Part shown: one piece after another, positions 8,158-16,274 of the stretch
Position numbering within the stretch: position 1 is the first letter of the stretch
Layout of the letters: the number at the start of each line of letters is the position of its first letter
NCBI RefSeq assembly: GCF_026241105.1
Contig: NZ_JAPFFT010000022.1
Location: 1 to 64,000 of the forward strand
Source of the DNA: Arthrobacter rhizophilus
Lineage (GTDB): Bacteria > Actinomycetota > Actinomycetes > Actinomycetales > Micrococcaceae
DNA: 64,000 nt
Reading direction: 5' to 3'
Made by a program: the position numbers and the translations under genes
Notes under the pieces: model-generated
What the model saw: only the letters and a program-made list of their open reading frames with translations
The model's database searches: none
Told to the model about the DNA's origin: nothing

Positions 8158-11095
8158 CTTTACGGGTCCCTTCAGCGTCGAAAAGTACGGTTTCTCCCAC
8201 AACAACGTCCAGCAACTGGTCGCCGACGGAGGCCACCAAGGTCTCGCCGATCCGGTTGCGGCCGTTGGTGATCAGTGCCAGGCCGAAAGACCGGCCCAAG
8301 GCGGCACTGTGGTAGCTCGAGGTCACGAAGCCCTGCATCGGCACGGGGCCGTATGCCGGGTTGACCGGAATTCCCTTTTCCACGAGCTGGGTACCTTCCG
8401 GAAGACGGAACGAGCCGTCCACCGGCAGGACGCTGACCAGGTGCTTACGGTCAGTGCGGACTGCGTCCTCGCGGCTGTACGAACGCTTGCCGATGAAGTC
8501 CTTCGCCTTGGAAACGATCCACTCCATTCCGGCGTCCTGCGGGGTGACGGTGCCGTCCGTGTCCTGCCCGACGATCGGGTAGCCCTTCTCGGCACGCAGT
8601 ACGTGCATGGTCTCCGTGCCGTACGGAGTGATGTTGAACTCGGTCCCTGCGGCAGCAACGGCTTCCCAGGTGTTGAGCCCGTACCAGGACGGAACGTTGA
8701 TTTCGTAGGCAAGCTCGCCCGAGAACGAAATCCGGCAAACGCGTGCCTGCACCCCGGAGGCCAGCATGGTCTCGCGGAACGTCATGAACGGGAACGCTTC
8801 GGCGTCCAGCCCGCCGTCGGCCGCCAGTTGCGGCGCGACTTTGGCGATCACAGCGCGGGATTTGGGCCCGACGACGGCAATCGTGGTCCACTGTTCAGTC
8901 ACCGACGTGCACACAACGTCGAGTTCCGGCCACTCGGTCTGATGCCATTCCTCGAGCCAGTCGAGGACCTTGGCGGCGCCGCCGGTGGTGGTGGTCATGA
9001 AGTAGCGGCCTTCGTCGAGGCGCAGGGTCACGCCGTCGTCGAAGATCATGCCGTCCGGGGTGCACATCACGCCGTAGCGGGCAGAGCCGGGCGCTAGCTT
9101 CTTGAACGCATTGGTGTAGATGCGGTTCAGGAATTCGCCGGCATCCTTGCCACGGATCTCGATCTTGCCCAGCGTGGTGGCGTCCATGAAGCCCACGGAC
9201 TCCCGAACTGCGGCGCATTCACGGAGCACGGCGGCGTCCATGTCCTCGCCCGCTTGCGGGTAGTACCACGGGCGCTTCCATTGGCCGACGTCCTCGAAGA
9301 GCGCTCCCTGGGCAACATGCCAGGGGTGGATAGATGTCACTCGGGCGGGGTCGAACAGCTCGCCCCGCTGGCGTCCGGCCAACGCTGCGAAGGCCACCGG
9401 CGTGAACGGGGCACGGTAGGTAGTGGTCCCGATGTCGCCGATACCACGGGATGCCTCGCCGGCCTGCTTGAGGGCCGCGGCGATGACGCCGATGGCGTTG
9501 ACGCCGGACGTCTTGCCTTGGTCGTTGGCGGTGCTGATGGAGGTGTAACGCTTGATGTGTTCCACCGAGCGCATGCCTGCCCCGGTGGAACGGAGCACGT
9601 CGGCCACGGACTGGTCGCGCTGGAAGTCGACGAAGTGGTGGTGCCAGTCCCCCGCGTTTCCGGTCTGGCCTGGTACCAGCCACAACTGGCGGGTGGGGGC
9701 GGAGGCGACGGGCCCTTTCGTCTCGGCGGGCACCGTCTGGGTGCTGAACCCCGCGGCGATGGCGGCCGCGGCACCGGCAGAGATGCCTTCGTCGAGGCAA
9801 TCTCCGAGTTCGTAGCTTCCGCGGCCGGAGCCGACAACCTGCTGGTCCTTGACCACGCTGCTCGGCACAAAGCCGGCCAGGTCATCGTCCCAACGCAGCT
9901 TGCCCTGGCGCTGGCTGTGGAGGTGAACCACAGGGCTCCAGCCACCGGAAACCGCAAGCAGATCGCAAGCGAGCCGTTCGACGCCGGAGGTGACTTCGCC
10001 GTCGTCGTTGAGGCTGCGGATGGTGACGCCGTCGATCCTGCCGTTTTCCCCCTGACCGGAGGTATCGGCGACAGCGCTGCCAACGAGCACACGGATACCG
10101 CTTTCGACGGCGGCAGCCGCCTTGTCGCTGAGCTTCGGACGGGCGTCGACGACGGCGGCGACCTTGACACCAGCCGCCAACAGGTCCGCGGCCAGCAGGT
10201 AAGCCGAATCGTTGGTGGTGCCGATGACAACACGCCGTCCTGCAGCGACGGCGTAGCGGTTGAGATAGCTACGGACCGCCGAGGCCAGCATGATGCCGGG
10301 CCGGTCGTTGTTCTCGAAGACGAGCGGACGCTCATGCGCGCCCGGTGCCAGGACCACCTGCTTAGCACGGATGTGCCAAATACGCTGGCGGGAGACTCCC
10401 TCCGCGGCCGGGCTGCCGAGGTGGTCCGTACGGTTCTGTGCTGCGATCACATAGTTCGCGTCATAGGAGCCGAAGGCCGTGGTGCGGTTGAGGACAGTGC
10501 ATTCGGAGGCGGAAACAAGCTCGGCCTCCACGTCCGCAATCCACTCCGACGCCGCTTTGCCCTCGATGACATCGGCGAGTTCCGGGGCCGTGGAGCTGGA
10601 GAGAAGCGAGCCGCCGAGTTCGGGCTGGTCATCGATCAGGATGACGCGGGCCCCAGTGCGGACCGCTTCGCGGGCTGCTGCGAGGCCGGAAACGCCACCG
10701 CCAACCACCAGGACGTCGGTGTGGACGTATTTCTTGTCGTACTCGGCACGGTCCTCGGCAGGATCCAGCCTGCCGAGACCGTTCAGGAGCTCAACACTGA
10801 GCCCGTCCACGAGGGACACGGTGGTCGCGGGAAGCATCGACTCGGCAACATGGCCGGGGAAGCGGGCAGCCACCTTGATCAGGGCGTTGGATTCTTCCAC
10901 CCCGGCGGACATGATGCCGCGTGGCCGATCCTCGTAGAGGGAGTTGCCGACGCTGATGCGGCCGTTGGCAAGGAGTGCCGAGGAAACGGTGTCGCCCGGG
11001 TGTCCGGTGTATTCCTGGCCGTCAACTGTGAACCGCCAGGAGATGCTGCGGTCGATGCGGCCGCCGGTGGCGAGGCGCGCGTTTTGCGGGGTCAC
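8150..11095 (-). CDS. soxA: Sarcosine oxidase alpha subunit
   Basis: 981 aa. An N-terminal ferredoxin-like (Fer2_4) domain (about 15-105) is followed by an NAD-type Rossmann region with VLVVGGGVSGLAA at 128-140 and a C-terminal THF-binding GcvT domain (about 600-975). With SoxB it oxidises sarcosine to glycine, passing the methyl carbon to THF as 5,10-methylene-THF and releasing H2O2. The GTG start at 11095 overlaps the soxD stop (GTGA). Length is normal for the heterotetrameric enzyme. Expected to be cytosolic. Confidence 0.95.
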   Translation of the reverse strand: MTPQNARLATGGRIDRSISWRFTVDGQEYTGHPGDTVSSALLANGRISVGNSLYEDRPRGIMSAGVEESNALIKVAARFPGHVAESMLPATTVSLVDGLSVELLNGLGRLDPAEDRAEYDKKYVHTDVLVVGGGVSGLAAAREAVRTGARVILIDDQPELGGSLLSSSTAPELADVIEGKAASEWIADVEAELVSASECTVLNRTTAFGSYDANYVIAAQNRTDHLGSPAAEGVSRQRIWHIRAKQVVLAPGAHERPLVFENNDRPGIMLASAVRSYLNRYAVAAGRRVVIGTTNDSAYLLAADLLAAGVKVAAVVDARPKLSDKAAAAVESGIRVLVGSAVADTSGQGENGRIDGVTIRSLNDDGEVTSGVERLACDLLAVSGGWSPVVHLHSQRQGKLRWDDDLAGFVPSSVVKDQQVVGSGRGSYELGDCLDEGISAGAAAAIAAGFSTQTVPAETKGPVASAPTRQLWLVPGQTGNAGDWHHHFVDFQRDQSVADVLRSTGAGMRSVEHIKRYTSISTANDQGKTSGVNAIGVIAAALKQAGEASRGIGDIGTTTYRAPFTPVAFAALAGRQRGELFDPARVTSIHPWHVAQGALFEDVGQWKRPWYYPQAGEDMDAAVLRECAAVRESVGFMDATTLGKIEIRGKDAGEFLNRIYTNAFKKLAPGSARYGVMCTPDGMIFDDGVTLRLDEGRYFMTTTTGGAAKVLDWLEEWHQTEWPELDVVCTSVTEQWTTIAVVGPKSRAVIAKVAPQLAADGGLDAEAFPFMTFRETMLASGVQARVCRISFSGELAYEINVPSWYGLNTWEAVAAAGTEFNITPYGTETMHVLRAEKGYPIVGQDTDGTVTPQDAGMEWIVSKAKDFIGKRSYSREDAVRTDRKHLVSVLPVDGSFRLPEGTQLVEKGIPVNPAYGPVPMQGFVTSSYHSAALGRSFGLALITNGRNRIGETLVASVGDQLLDVVVGETVLFDAEGTRKDG

Positions 11096-11421
11096 TTCGT
11101 TGCTCCTTCCGGAGTGGTGGCTGCGGTGGTGTTCACAACGGCGCGTTCCATGTCAGGGCGCGGTTCGCCCATTTTGTAGATGGCCTGGATGTCGTAGCTG
11201 ACCGTGTCGCGGAGCATGTTGAACCATTGGCGGCAACCGGTGCTGTGGACCCAGCGTTCGGCGAAGGCGCCCTTCGTGTTGTCGCGGTAGAACAAGTACT
11301 CGGCCCATTGGCGGTCCGTCAGTGCGTCCGGGTTTTCCGGATACGCCACGTGGGCCTGGCCGCCGTAGTGGAATTCTGTTTCGTCTCGTGGCCCGCAATT
11401 GGGGCAGCTGATGAGCAGCAT
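11092..11421 (-). CDS. soxD: Sarcosine oxidase delta subunit
   Basis: 109 aa. Zinc site visible as Cys6-x2-Cys9 with His59-x3-Cys63, and the family core AEYLFYRDNTKG. Smallest subunit of the heterotetramer. It lies between soxB (24-nt gap) and soxA (4-nt overlap). Confidence 0.95.
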   Translation of the reverse strand: MLLISCPNCGPRDETEFHYGGQAHVAYPENPDALTDRQWAEYLFYRDNTKGAFAERWVHSTGCRQWFNMLRDTVSYDIQAIYKMGEPRPDMERAVVNTTAATTPEGATK

Positions 11422-11445
11422 TGTTTGTCTCCTAAATGGCTGCGG

Positions 11446-12666
11446 CTAGTGGGCGACGGCGGCGGCGCCGTGTTCATCGATCAGGGCACCGGTCTCGAAG
11501 CGTTCGAGCGAAAAAGGCTTGTTGAGCTCGTGCGGAGTGCCGGTGGCGATGGTGTGGGCGAAGGTCAGGCCGGCAGCGGGCGTGCCCTTGAAGCCGCCCG
11601 TTCCCCAGCCACAGTTGACGAACATGTTCTCCACCGGCGAGAGTCCGACGATCGGTGAGGCATCCATGGTGGTGTCCACAATTCCGCCCCAGGTCCGCAG
11701 CACGTGCGCCCGGGCAAAAATCGGGAAGAGCTCGACGGCGGCTGCCATCTGGTGCTCGATCACATGGAAGGAACCGCGCTGGCCATAGCCGTTGTAGGAG
11801 TCGACGCCGGCGCCCATGACCAGTTCGCCTTTGTGGGCCTGCGAAACGTAGACGTGCACGTGATTGGACATGACCACTGTGGGGTGGACGGGCTCATGGA
11901 GTTCAGACACCAACGCCTGGAGGGGGTGGGACTGGATCGGGAGGCGGAAGCCGGCCATTTCGGCGAGGACCGAGCTGTGGCCCGCCGCTGCGAGGCCGAC
12001 CTTTTCGGTGTGGATGGTGCCTTGGTTGGTCTTGACGCCCACCACGCGGTTGCCGTCCTTGAGGAAGCCCGTCACTTCGCAGTTCTGGATGATGTCGACG
12101 CCGAGTTCGTCGCATTTGCGGGCGAAGGCCCAGGCAACGTGGTCGTGCTTGGCGATGCCGGCCCGGGGCTGGTAGGTGGCACCCATGACCGGGTAGCGGA
12201 TGTTGTCACTGATGTTCAGGATGGGGCAGAGTTCCTTGACCTGCTGCGGGTCCAGCCATTCGGCGTCGACTCCGTTGAGCTTGTTCGCCCCGACGCGGCG
12301 GACGCTTTCGCGGACGTCACCCAGCGTGTGGGCGAGGTTCATGACGCCCCGCTGGCTGAAGAGGAAATCGTATTCAAGCTCCTCGGGCAGGATCTCCCAG
12401 AGCTTCAGTGCGTGCTCGTAGATGGCGGCGCTCTCGTCCCAAAGGTAGTTGGAACGGATGATGGTGGTGTTGCGGGCCATGTTGCCACCAGCCAGCCAGC
12501 CCTTTTCGAGCACGGCGATGTTGGTCATTCCATGGTTCTTGGCCAGGAAGTACGCGGTGGCCAAGCCGTGGCCACCACCGCCCACGATCACGGCGTCGTA
12601 GGAAGCTTTCGGCTCCGGGTTCCGCCACAGGAAATCCGGGTGTTCGGGGAGTTGGTCTGCGCTCAC
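11446..12666 (-). CDS. soxB: Sarcosine oxidase beta subunit
   Basis: 406 aa FAD/FMN subunit that oxidises sarcosine. The DAO-family Rossmann motif is at 24-37 (DAVIVGGGGHGLAT). His174 in IAKHDHVAW aligns with the histidine that carries covalent FMN in the corynebacterial enzyme (His173 of the mature chain). The GTG start at 12666 overlaps the glyA stop (GTGA), which supports this start. Confidence 0.96.
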   Translation of the reverse strand: MSADQLPEHPDFLWRNPEPKASYDAVIVGGGGHGLATAYFLAKNHGMTNIAVLEKGWLAGGNMARNTTIIRSNYLWDESAAIYEHALKLWEILPEELEYDFLFSQRGVMNLAHTLGDVRESVRRVGANKLNGVDAEWLDPQQVKELCPILNISDNIRYPVMGATYQPRAGIAKHDHVAWAFARKCDELGVDIIQNCEVTGFLKDGNRVVGVKTNQGTIHTEKVGLAAAGHSSVLAEMAGFRLPIQSHPLQALVSELHEPVHPTVVMSNHVHVYVSQAHKGELVMGAGVDSYNGYGQRGSFHVIEHQMAAAVELFPIFARAHVLRTWGGIVDTTMDASPIVGLSPVENMFVNCGWGTGGFKGTPAAGLTFAHTIATGTPHELNKPFSLERFETGALIDEHGAAAVAH

Positions 12667-14036
12667 TGGGCTGCTCCAATCATTTCTGCCTCACGTTCGG
12701 TGGCCGCGGCGTCGTTGCCACTGCCCTCCTGGGAAAGATGGGGGTAAAGGGGAAACTTTTCTGCCAGGGCGGTCACCCTCGCACGGAGTTCGACGGCGGT
12801 GTGGTCGCCAACGGTGCCGTCGCTTGTTGTGCCCGTACTGGCTGCGGCGATCAGCGCCGTCGCAATGATGTCCGCGACCTCCACGAATTCTTTGGCCCCG
12901 AAGCCGCGGGCGGCGAGTGCCGGGGTTCCGATACGGAGTCCGGAGGAGATCATCGGCGGCCGGGGGTCGAAGGGGACGGCGTTACGGTTGACGGTGATGC
13001 CGATGCGGTGAAGCATGTCCTCGGCCTGCTGGCCGTCCAGTTCCGAGTGGCGCAGGTCAACGAGGACGAGGTGGACGTCGGTGCCGCCGTTGACCACGGA
13101 AATTCCTGCTGCCGCGACGTCTTCTTTCAGGAGTCGTTCGGCAAGGAGCTTGGCGCCTTCCAGCACCCGCACCTGGCGTTCCTGGAATTCGGGCTCTGCC
13201 GCCATCTTGAACGCGACAGCCTTGGCCGCGATCACGTGCTCCAGCGGACCGCCTTGCTGGCCGGGGAAGACCGCGCTGTTGATCTTGCGGGCATATTGTT
13301 CCTTCGACAGGATCACCCCGCCGCGCGGACCGCCGAGGGTCTTATGGGTCGTGGTGGTCACAACGTCGGCATACGGGACCGGGTTGGGGTGCAGTCCGGC
13401 CGCGACGAGGCCGGCGAAGTGGGCCATGTCCACCATGAGGTAGGCGCCCACGAGGTCGGCGATGCGGCGGAATTCGGCGAAATCAAGGTGCCGCGAATAC
13501 GCCGACCAGCCTGCAACGATCAGCTTCGGGCGGTGTTCCAAGGCCAGTGCTTCGACCTCCGCCATGTCCACCCGGAGGTCGGATTCGCGGACGTGGTACG
13601 GGATGACGTTGTAGAGCTTGCCCGAGAAGTTGATCCTCATGCCGTGGGTCAGGTGCCCGCCGTGCGCGAGGTCGAGGCCCATGATGGTGTCCCCCGGCTC
13701 AAGGAGCGCGAACATGGCCGCGGCATTGGCCTGGGCGCCGGAGTGCGGCTGGACATTTGCGGCCTCAGCGCCGAAGAGGGCCTTCACGCGGTCGATTGCC
13801 AACTGCTCGATGACGTCCACATGCTCGCAGCCACCGTAGTACCGCTTGCCTGGGTAGCCCTCGGCGTACTTGTTGGTAAGGACCGAGCCCTGGGCCTCCA
13901 TGACGGCGGCAGGGGCGAAGTTTTCGGAGGCGATCATTTCCAGCGTGGACTGCTGCCGGATGAGTTCCTGGGCGATCGCCTGTTCAACCTCCGGGTCCGC
14001 CTGGGCGAGCGGGCGGATCAGCGGTTCAACCATCAT
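12663..14036 (-). CDS. glyA: Serine hydroxymethyltransferase
   Basis: 457 aa PLP enzyme that interconverts glycine plus 5,10-methylene-THF and serine plus THF. The PLP lysine is K232 in TTTTHKTLGGPRGG. AAAGGAGAAC precedes the ATG at 14036 (a second ATG follows directly). It is the first gene of the sarcosine operon, so this copy is probably the catabolic paralogue that captures both products of SoxBDAG. The C-terminus is somewhat longer than in housekeeping GlyA (about 430 aa). The operon promoter is at 14101-14130. Confidence 0.96.
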   Translation of the reverse strand: MMVEPLIRPLAQADPEVEQAIAQELIRQQSTLEMIASENFAPAAVMEAQGSVLTNKYAEGYPGKRYYGGCEHVDVIEQLAIDRVKALFGAEAANVQPHSGAQANAAAMFALLEPGDTIMGLDLAHGGHLTHGMRINFSGKLYNVIPYHVRESDLRVDMAEVEALALEHRPKLIVAGWSAYSRHLDFAEFRRIADLVGAYLMVDMAHFAGLVAAGLHPNPVPYADVVTTTTHKTLGGPRGGVILSKEQYARKINSAVFPGQQGGPLEHVIAAKAVAFKMAAEPEFQERQVRVLEGAKLLAERLLKEDVAAAGISVVNGGTDVHLVLVDLRHSELDGQQAEDMLHRIGITVNRNAVPFDPRPPMISSGLRIGTPALAARGFGAKEFVEVADIIATALIAAASTGTTSDGTVGDHTAVELRARVTALAEKFPLYPHLSQEGSGNDAAATEREAEMIGAAQ

Positions 14037-14051
14037 GTTCTCCTTTTGAAA

Positions 14052-14077
14052 TACTTATGTTTACCGACTAATAAGTA
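14052..14077. promoter_or_regulatory. Candidate GntR operator upstream of sarcosine operon
   Basis: Inverted repeat TACTTAT-N12-ATAAGTA between the predicted transcription start (about 14094) and glyA, a position suited to repression by the divergent FCD-type GntR regulator. The stretch is A+T-rich. Confidence 0.5.
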
Positions 14078-14100
14078 ACTGATATATTAGAACTGTTGCC

Positions 14101-14130
14101 ATAGTATGTTGAAGATCACACAACCGTCAA
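14101..14130 (-). promoter_or_regulatory. Predicted promoter of the glyA-sox-sdaA-purU operon
   Basis: Minus-strand TTGACG (14130-14125) and TACTAT (14106-14101), 18-bp spacer. It lies 65 nt upstream of the glyA ATG in the glyA/gntR divergent region. Confidence 0.55.
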
Positions 14131-14187
14131 CAGCCCGGCAGCAACTGATCCGCCAGACTTGGAATTGCGGCAAACGGGAGAGAGCAC

Positions 14188-14859
14188 ATGAGCACTGCAT
14201 TGGAAGCACTTGACACAGGCACCCAGGGAACGTCCTTGGCGGAAAACGCCTACCTGCTCCTGCGCGACCGGCTCATCATGCTGGAGATCAAACCCGGCGA
14301 CCCCATCAATGATGGGCAGATTGCCGCGGAACTCGGTATCGGGCGGACACCTGTACGCGAGGCCATCAAGCGGCTCGAAAGCGACCACCTGGTGGTGTCC
14401 TATCCCCGGCGCGGGACCTTTGCCACCGGCGTCGACATCACCCAACTGGCGGACGTGTCCGAAATCCGGGAACTGCTTGAGCCCCTGGCATCCCGGCGGG
14501 CAGCCCGCATGGCCAGCCCGAAGCTGCGGGAAGAACTGCGCGAGGTCGCTGCGGCCATCAGCGGCTTGGAAGGGCACGATGCCGGGCAGCAGGAACTCAT
14601 GCGCTACGACATCCAGGTGCACCGGCTCATCTACAAAGCCGCGGCTAATCCGCACCTCGAGGACGTGCTGATCCGCTACGACAACCTGGCGACACGCATC
14701 TGGTGCCACATGCTGGACAAAATGCCTTCAGTGACAGGCCACGTAGCGGAGCACGCTGAACTGCTCACCGCAATCGCCGACGGCGATGAGGACCGCGCGG
14801 CCGCACTCGCCCTGCACCACGTGGTGAGTTTCGAAGAGACGATCCGCAAGGTGCTCTAG
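14188..14859 (+). CDS. GntR family (FadR/FCD) regulator of the sarcosine operon
   Basis: 223 aa. Winged helix-turn-helix at about 18-85 (IAAELGIGRTPVREAIKRLE) and an FCD effector domain with the metal-type residues in YDIQVHRLIYKAAANPHL and HAELLTAIADGD. GGGAGAG precedes the ATG. Divergent from glyA and sharing an intergenic region with an inverted repeat at 14052-14077, so it most likely represses the glyA-sox operon until a pathway metabolite binds. Effector not predictable. Its stop codon lies in the stem of the following terminator. Confidence 0.88.
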   Translation: MSTALEALDTGTQGTSLAENAYLLLRDRLIMLEIKPGDPINDGQIAAELGIGRTPVREAIKRLESDHLVVSYPRRGTFATGVDITQLADVSEIRELLEPLASRRAARMASPKLREELREVAAAISGLEGHDAGQQELMRYDIQVHRLIYKAAANPHLEDVLIRYDNLATRIWCHMLDKMPSVTGHVAEHAELLTAIADGDEDRAAALALHHVVSFEETIRKVL

Positions 14860-14882
14860 GTTCGGCACATGCGCCGAACCTA
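14857..14882. terminator. Bidirectional hairpin with both flanking stop codons
   Basis: Perfect 10-bp stem (14857-14866 with 14873-14882), loop ACATGC. The TAG of the gntR gene is the first base triplet of the left arm, and the TAG of the opposing small membrane ORF is its mirror image in the right arm. Confidence 0.75.
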
Positions 14883-14993
14883 GCCGTTTCTCTTCCAGTG
14901 TTTGGGCCACTTCACGTTCAGCAGCAGCAATCCCAGCAAGAGCCCATCAATTGAGATAATTCCTGCCATGAAGTAAGCCCAACCGATGATCAT
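14880..14993 (-). CDS. 37-aa single-span small membrane protein
   Basis: Short ORF starting MIIGWAYFMAGIISIDG, then LLLGLLLLNV and the basic tail KWPKHWKRNG. One hydrophobic span of about 26 residues with an internal Asp, predicted cytoplasmic basic C-terminus. Its ATG overlaps the stop of a 19-aa upstream ORF (ATGA) and its stop codon lies in a bidirectional terminator, both signs of a real gene. I do not recognise the family. Small membrane subunits of transporters and respiratory enzymes have this build, but no partner is evident beside it. Confidence 0.6.
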   Translation of the reverse strand: MIIGWAYFMAGIISIDGLLLGLLLLNVKWPKHWKRNG

Positions 14994-15049
14994 GGCTCGC
15001 TCACCACCGGTCGGCGGCCCGAGGCGCGGGGTTCCAGCAGAACACACAT
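14990..15049 (-). CDS. 19-aa leader ORF coupled to the small membrane protein
   Basis: Codes for MCVLLEPRASGRRPVVSEP. It has a good ribosome site (AGGAG about 7 nt before the ATG) whereas the following 37-aa ORF has none, and the two overlap by ATGA. This suggests that ribosomes load at the leader and pass to the membrane protein by coupling. Role unknown; it could be a regulatory leader or simply the loading site. Confidence 0.5.
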   Translation of the reverse strand: MCVLLEPRASGRRPVVSEP

Positions 15050-15440
15050 ACCAATCTCCTGACTTGAATCCCCCAGTCATTCGATAGTCCACCAAGTGTG
15101 GCACGACGGCGCGTGAGAAGGAATGGCGCGACCGCACCAAAAGGTGTGGGCCGCCGTCGTACGGATCTGGATACGCAATGAGAAGCGGCGCTCCGCGTCA
15201 GCCCGGGGTGAGGACGCAGCCGGGCCACTTCTGCTGCTTGGTCATCGCCCGGGTACGGCCTCAGGTCGAGATGGACACGGCCGCACACGGCATTGACGGC
15301 TGGTGTGCGAACGAATTCCGGATACGGCCCGATCCTATGACCAGGTAAAACCCCAGGTGGGAGGCACGCTCTCATCCCCTGCCCAGTCTTCCCAAGACAC
15401 GCAGCCCAGTGTGACGGCCCATTTGACCGCGTTTGAGACG
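15050..15440. other. Divergent intergenic region with little visible content
   Basis: About 390 bp between the leader ORF (minus) and the most likely IclR start (plus). It should hold both promoters. The only motif noted is ATACGCAA at 15171-15178, which matches a half-site of the 15-bp palindrome at 18683-18697. Reading frames here are shadows without ribosome sites. Confidence 0.5.
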
Positions 15441-16274
15441 ATGAACCACATGGACGCTGACGCAAGCCCTGCCAACGACCCCGATACCGATCCCGCCGGT
15501 GCGCACCATGCCGGCGTGCAGTCCGTGGACAGGGCCATCACCGTGCTCGAAATCCTGGCGCGCAACGGCGACGCCGGCGTGAGCGAAATCGCGGAGGAAA
15601 TGGGCGTCCACAAATCAACGGCGTCGCGACTGCTGAGCGCCTTGGATGCCCGCGGCATGGTCCAACAGAATCACGAGCGCGGAAAATACCAACTGGGTTT
15701 CAACATCCTGCGCTTGGCTAGTGCCATCCCGGCCCGGCTCAGCTTGGTCAGGGAAGCACGGGAAGACCTCGAGGCCTTGGCCGAGAAGTTCGCTGAGACC
15801 GCCAACCTGGCCGTGCTGCGGTCAAACTTCGCGGTCAACGTGGACCAGGCCATCGGCCCCAACACGCTCGGCACCCAGGACTGGATCGGCGGCCTCACGC
15901 CGCTCCACGCCACATCAAGCGGCAAGGTCATGCTTGCCGCCCTGCCGCCCGCGACGCGCGACCGTGTCCTCAGGGAAGCGGGCCAGGCGCAGTACACGCC
16001 ACGCACCATCACTGACCGCGACGAGCTGGAGCAGCAAATGCCGGTGATTGCGGAGGCGGGTTACGCCGCCACGTATGAGGAACTCGAACGCGGACTCAAC
16101 GCCGTCGCGGTTCCGATCCGCAACCACAGCGGCACGGTGATCGGGGCCATCAGCTTGTCCGGCCCCGCCTTCCGTTTCGAACCCGAAAAAATACCCGGCC
16201 TCCTTGATGCGCTCAAGCAGGCCGGGCATTCAATCAGCGTCAAGATGGGCTATACCGCAACCAGGGGCGGTTAG
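15441..16274 (+). CDS. IclR family transcriptional regulator (methylamine cluster)
   Basis: 277 aa from the ATG at 15441; the frame is open to a GTG at 15303, but that would add an unusual 46-residue tail. Winged HTH at about 25-85 (AEEMGVHKSTASRLLSALD), then the IclR effector domain (LTPLHATSSGKVMLAALPP; GYAATYEELERGLNAVAVPI). The 3' end overlaps the convergent Rieske oxygenase gene by 4 bp. Together with TTGCG-type palindromes nearby, it is a good candidate for the local regulator of the betaine/choline genes; a second IclR at 32298 is the competitor. Confidence 0.85.
   Translation: MNHMDADASPANDPDTDPAGAHHAGVQSVDRAITVLEILARNGDAGVSEIAEEMGVHKSTASRLLSALDARGMVQQNHERGKYQLGFNILRLASAIPARLSLVREAREDLEALAEKFAETANLAVLRSNFAVNVDQAIGPNTLGTQDWIGGLTPLHATSSGKVMLAALPPATRDRVLREAGQAQYTPRTITDRDELEQQMPVIAEAGYAATYEELERGLNAVAVPIRNHSGTVIGAISLSGPAFRFEPEKIPGLLDALKQAGHSISVKMGYTATRGG

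Noticed and set aside
6728..9097. Very long plus-strand open frame (789 codons) opposite sdaA, soxG and soxA
   Set aside because: Antisense to three well-identified genes; composition is Arg/His/Gly-rich and shows no domain. It follows from high G+C at third positions.
9254..11179. 641-codon plus-strand frame opposite soxA
   Set aside because: Shadow of soxA with no ribosome site and no recognisable motif.
14040..14187. Glycine riboswitch before glyA
   Set aside because: No tandem-aptamer-like structure; the region is A+T-rich with a promoter and inverted repeat instead.
15001..15465. 154-codon minus-strand frame upstream of the small membrane ORF
   Set aside because: No ribosome site, Arg/Pro-rich composition, and it overlaps both the leader ORF and the IclR start region.
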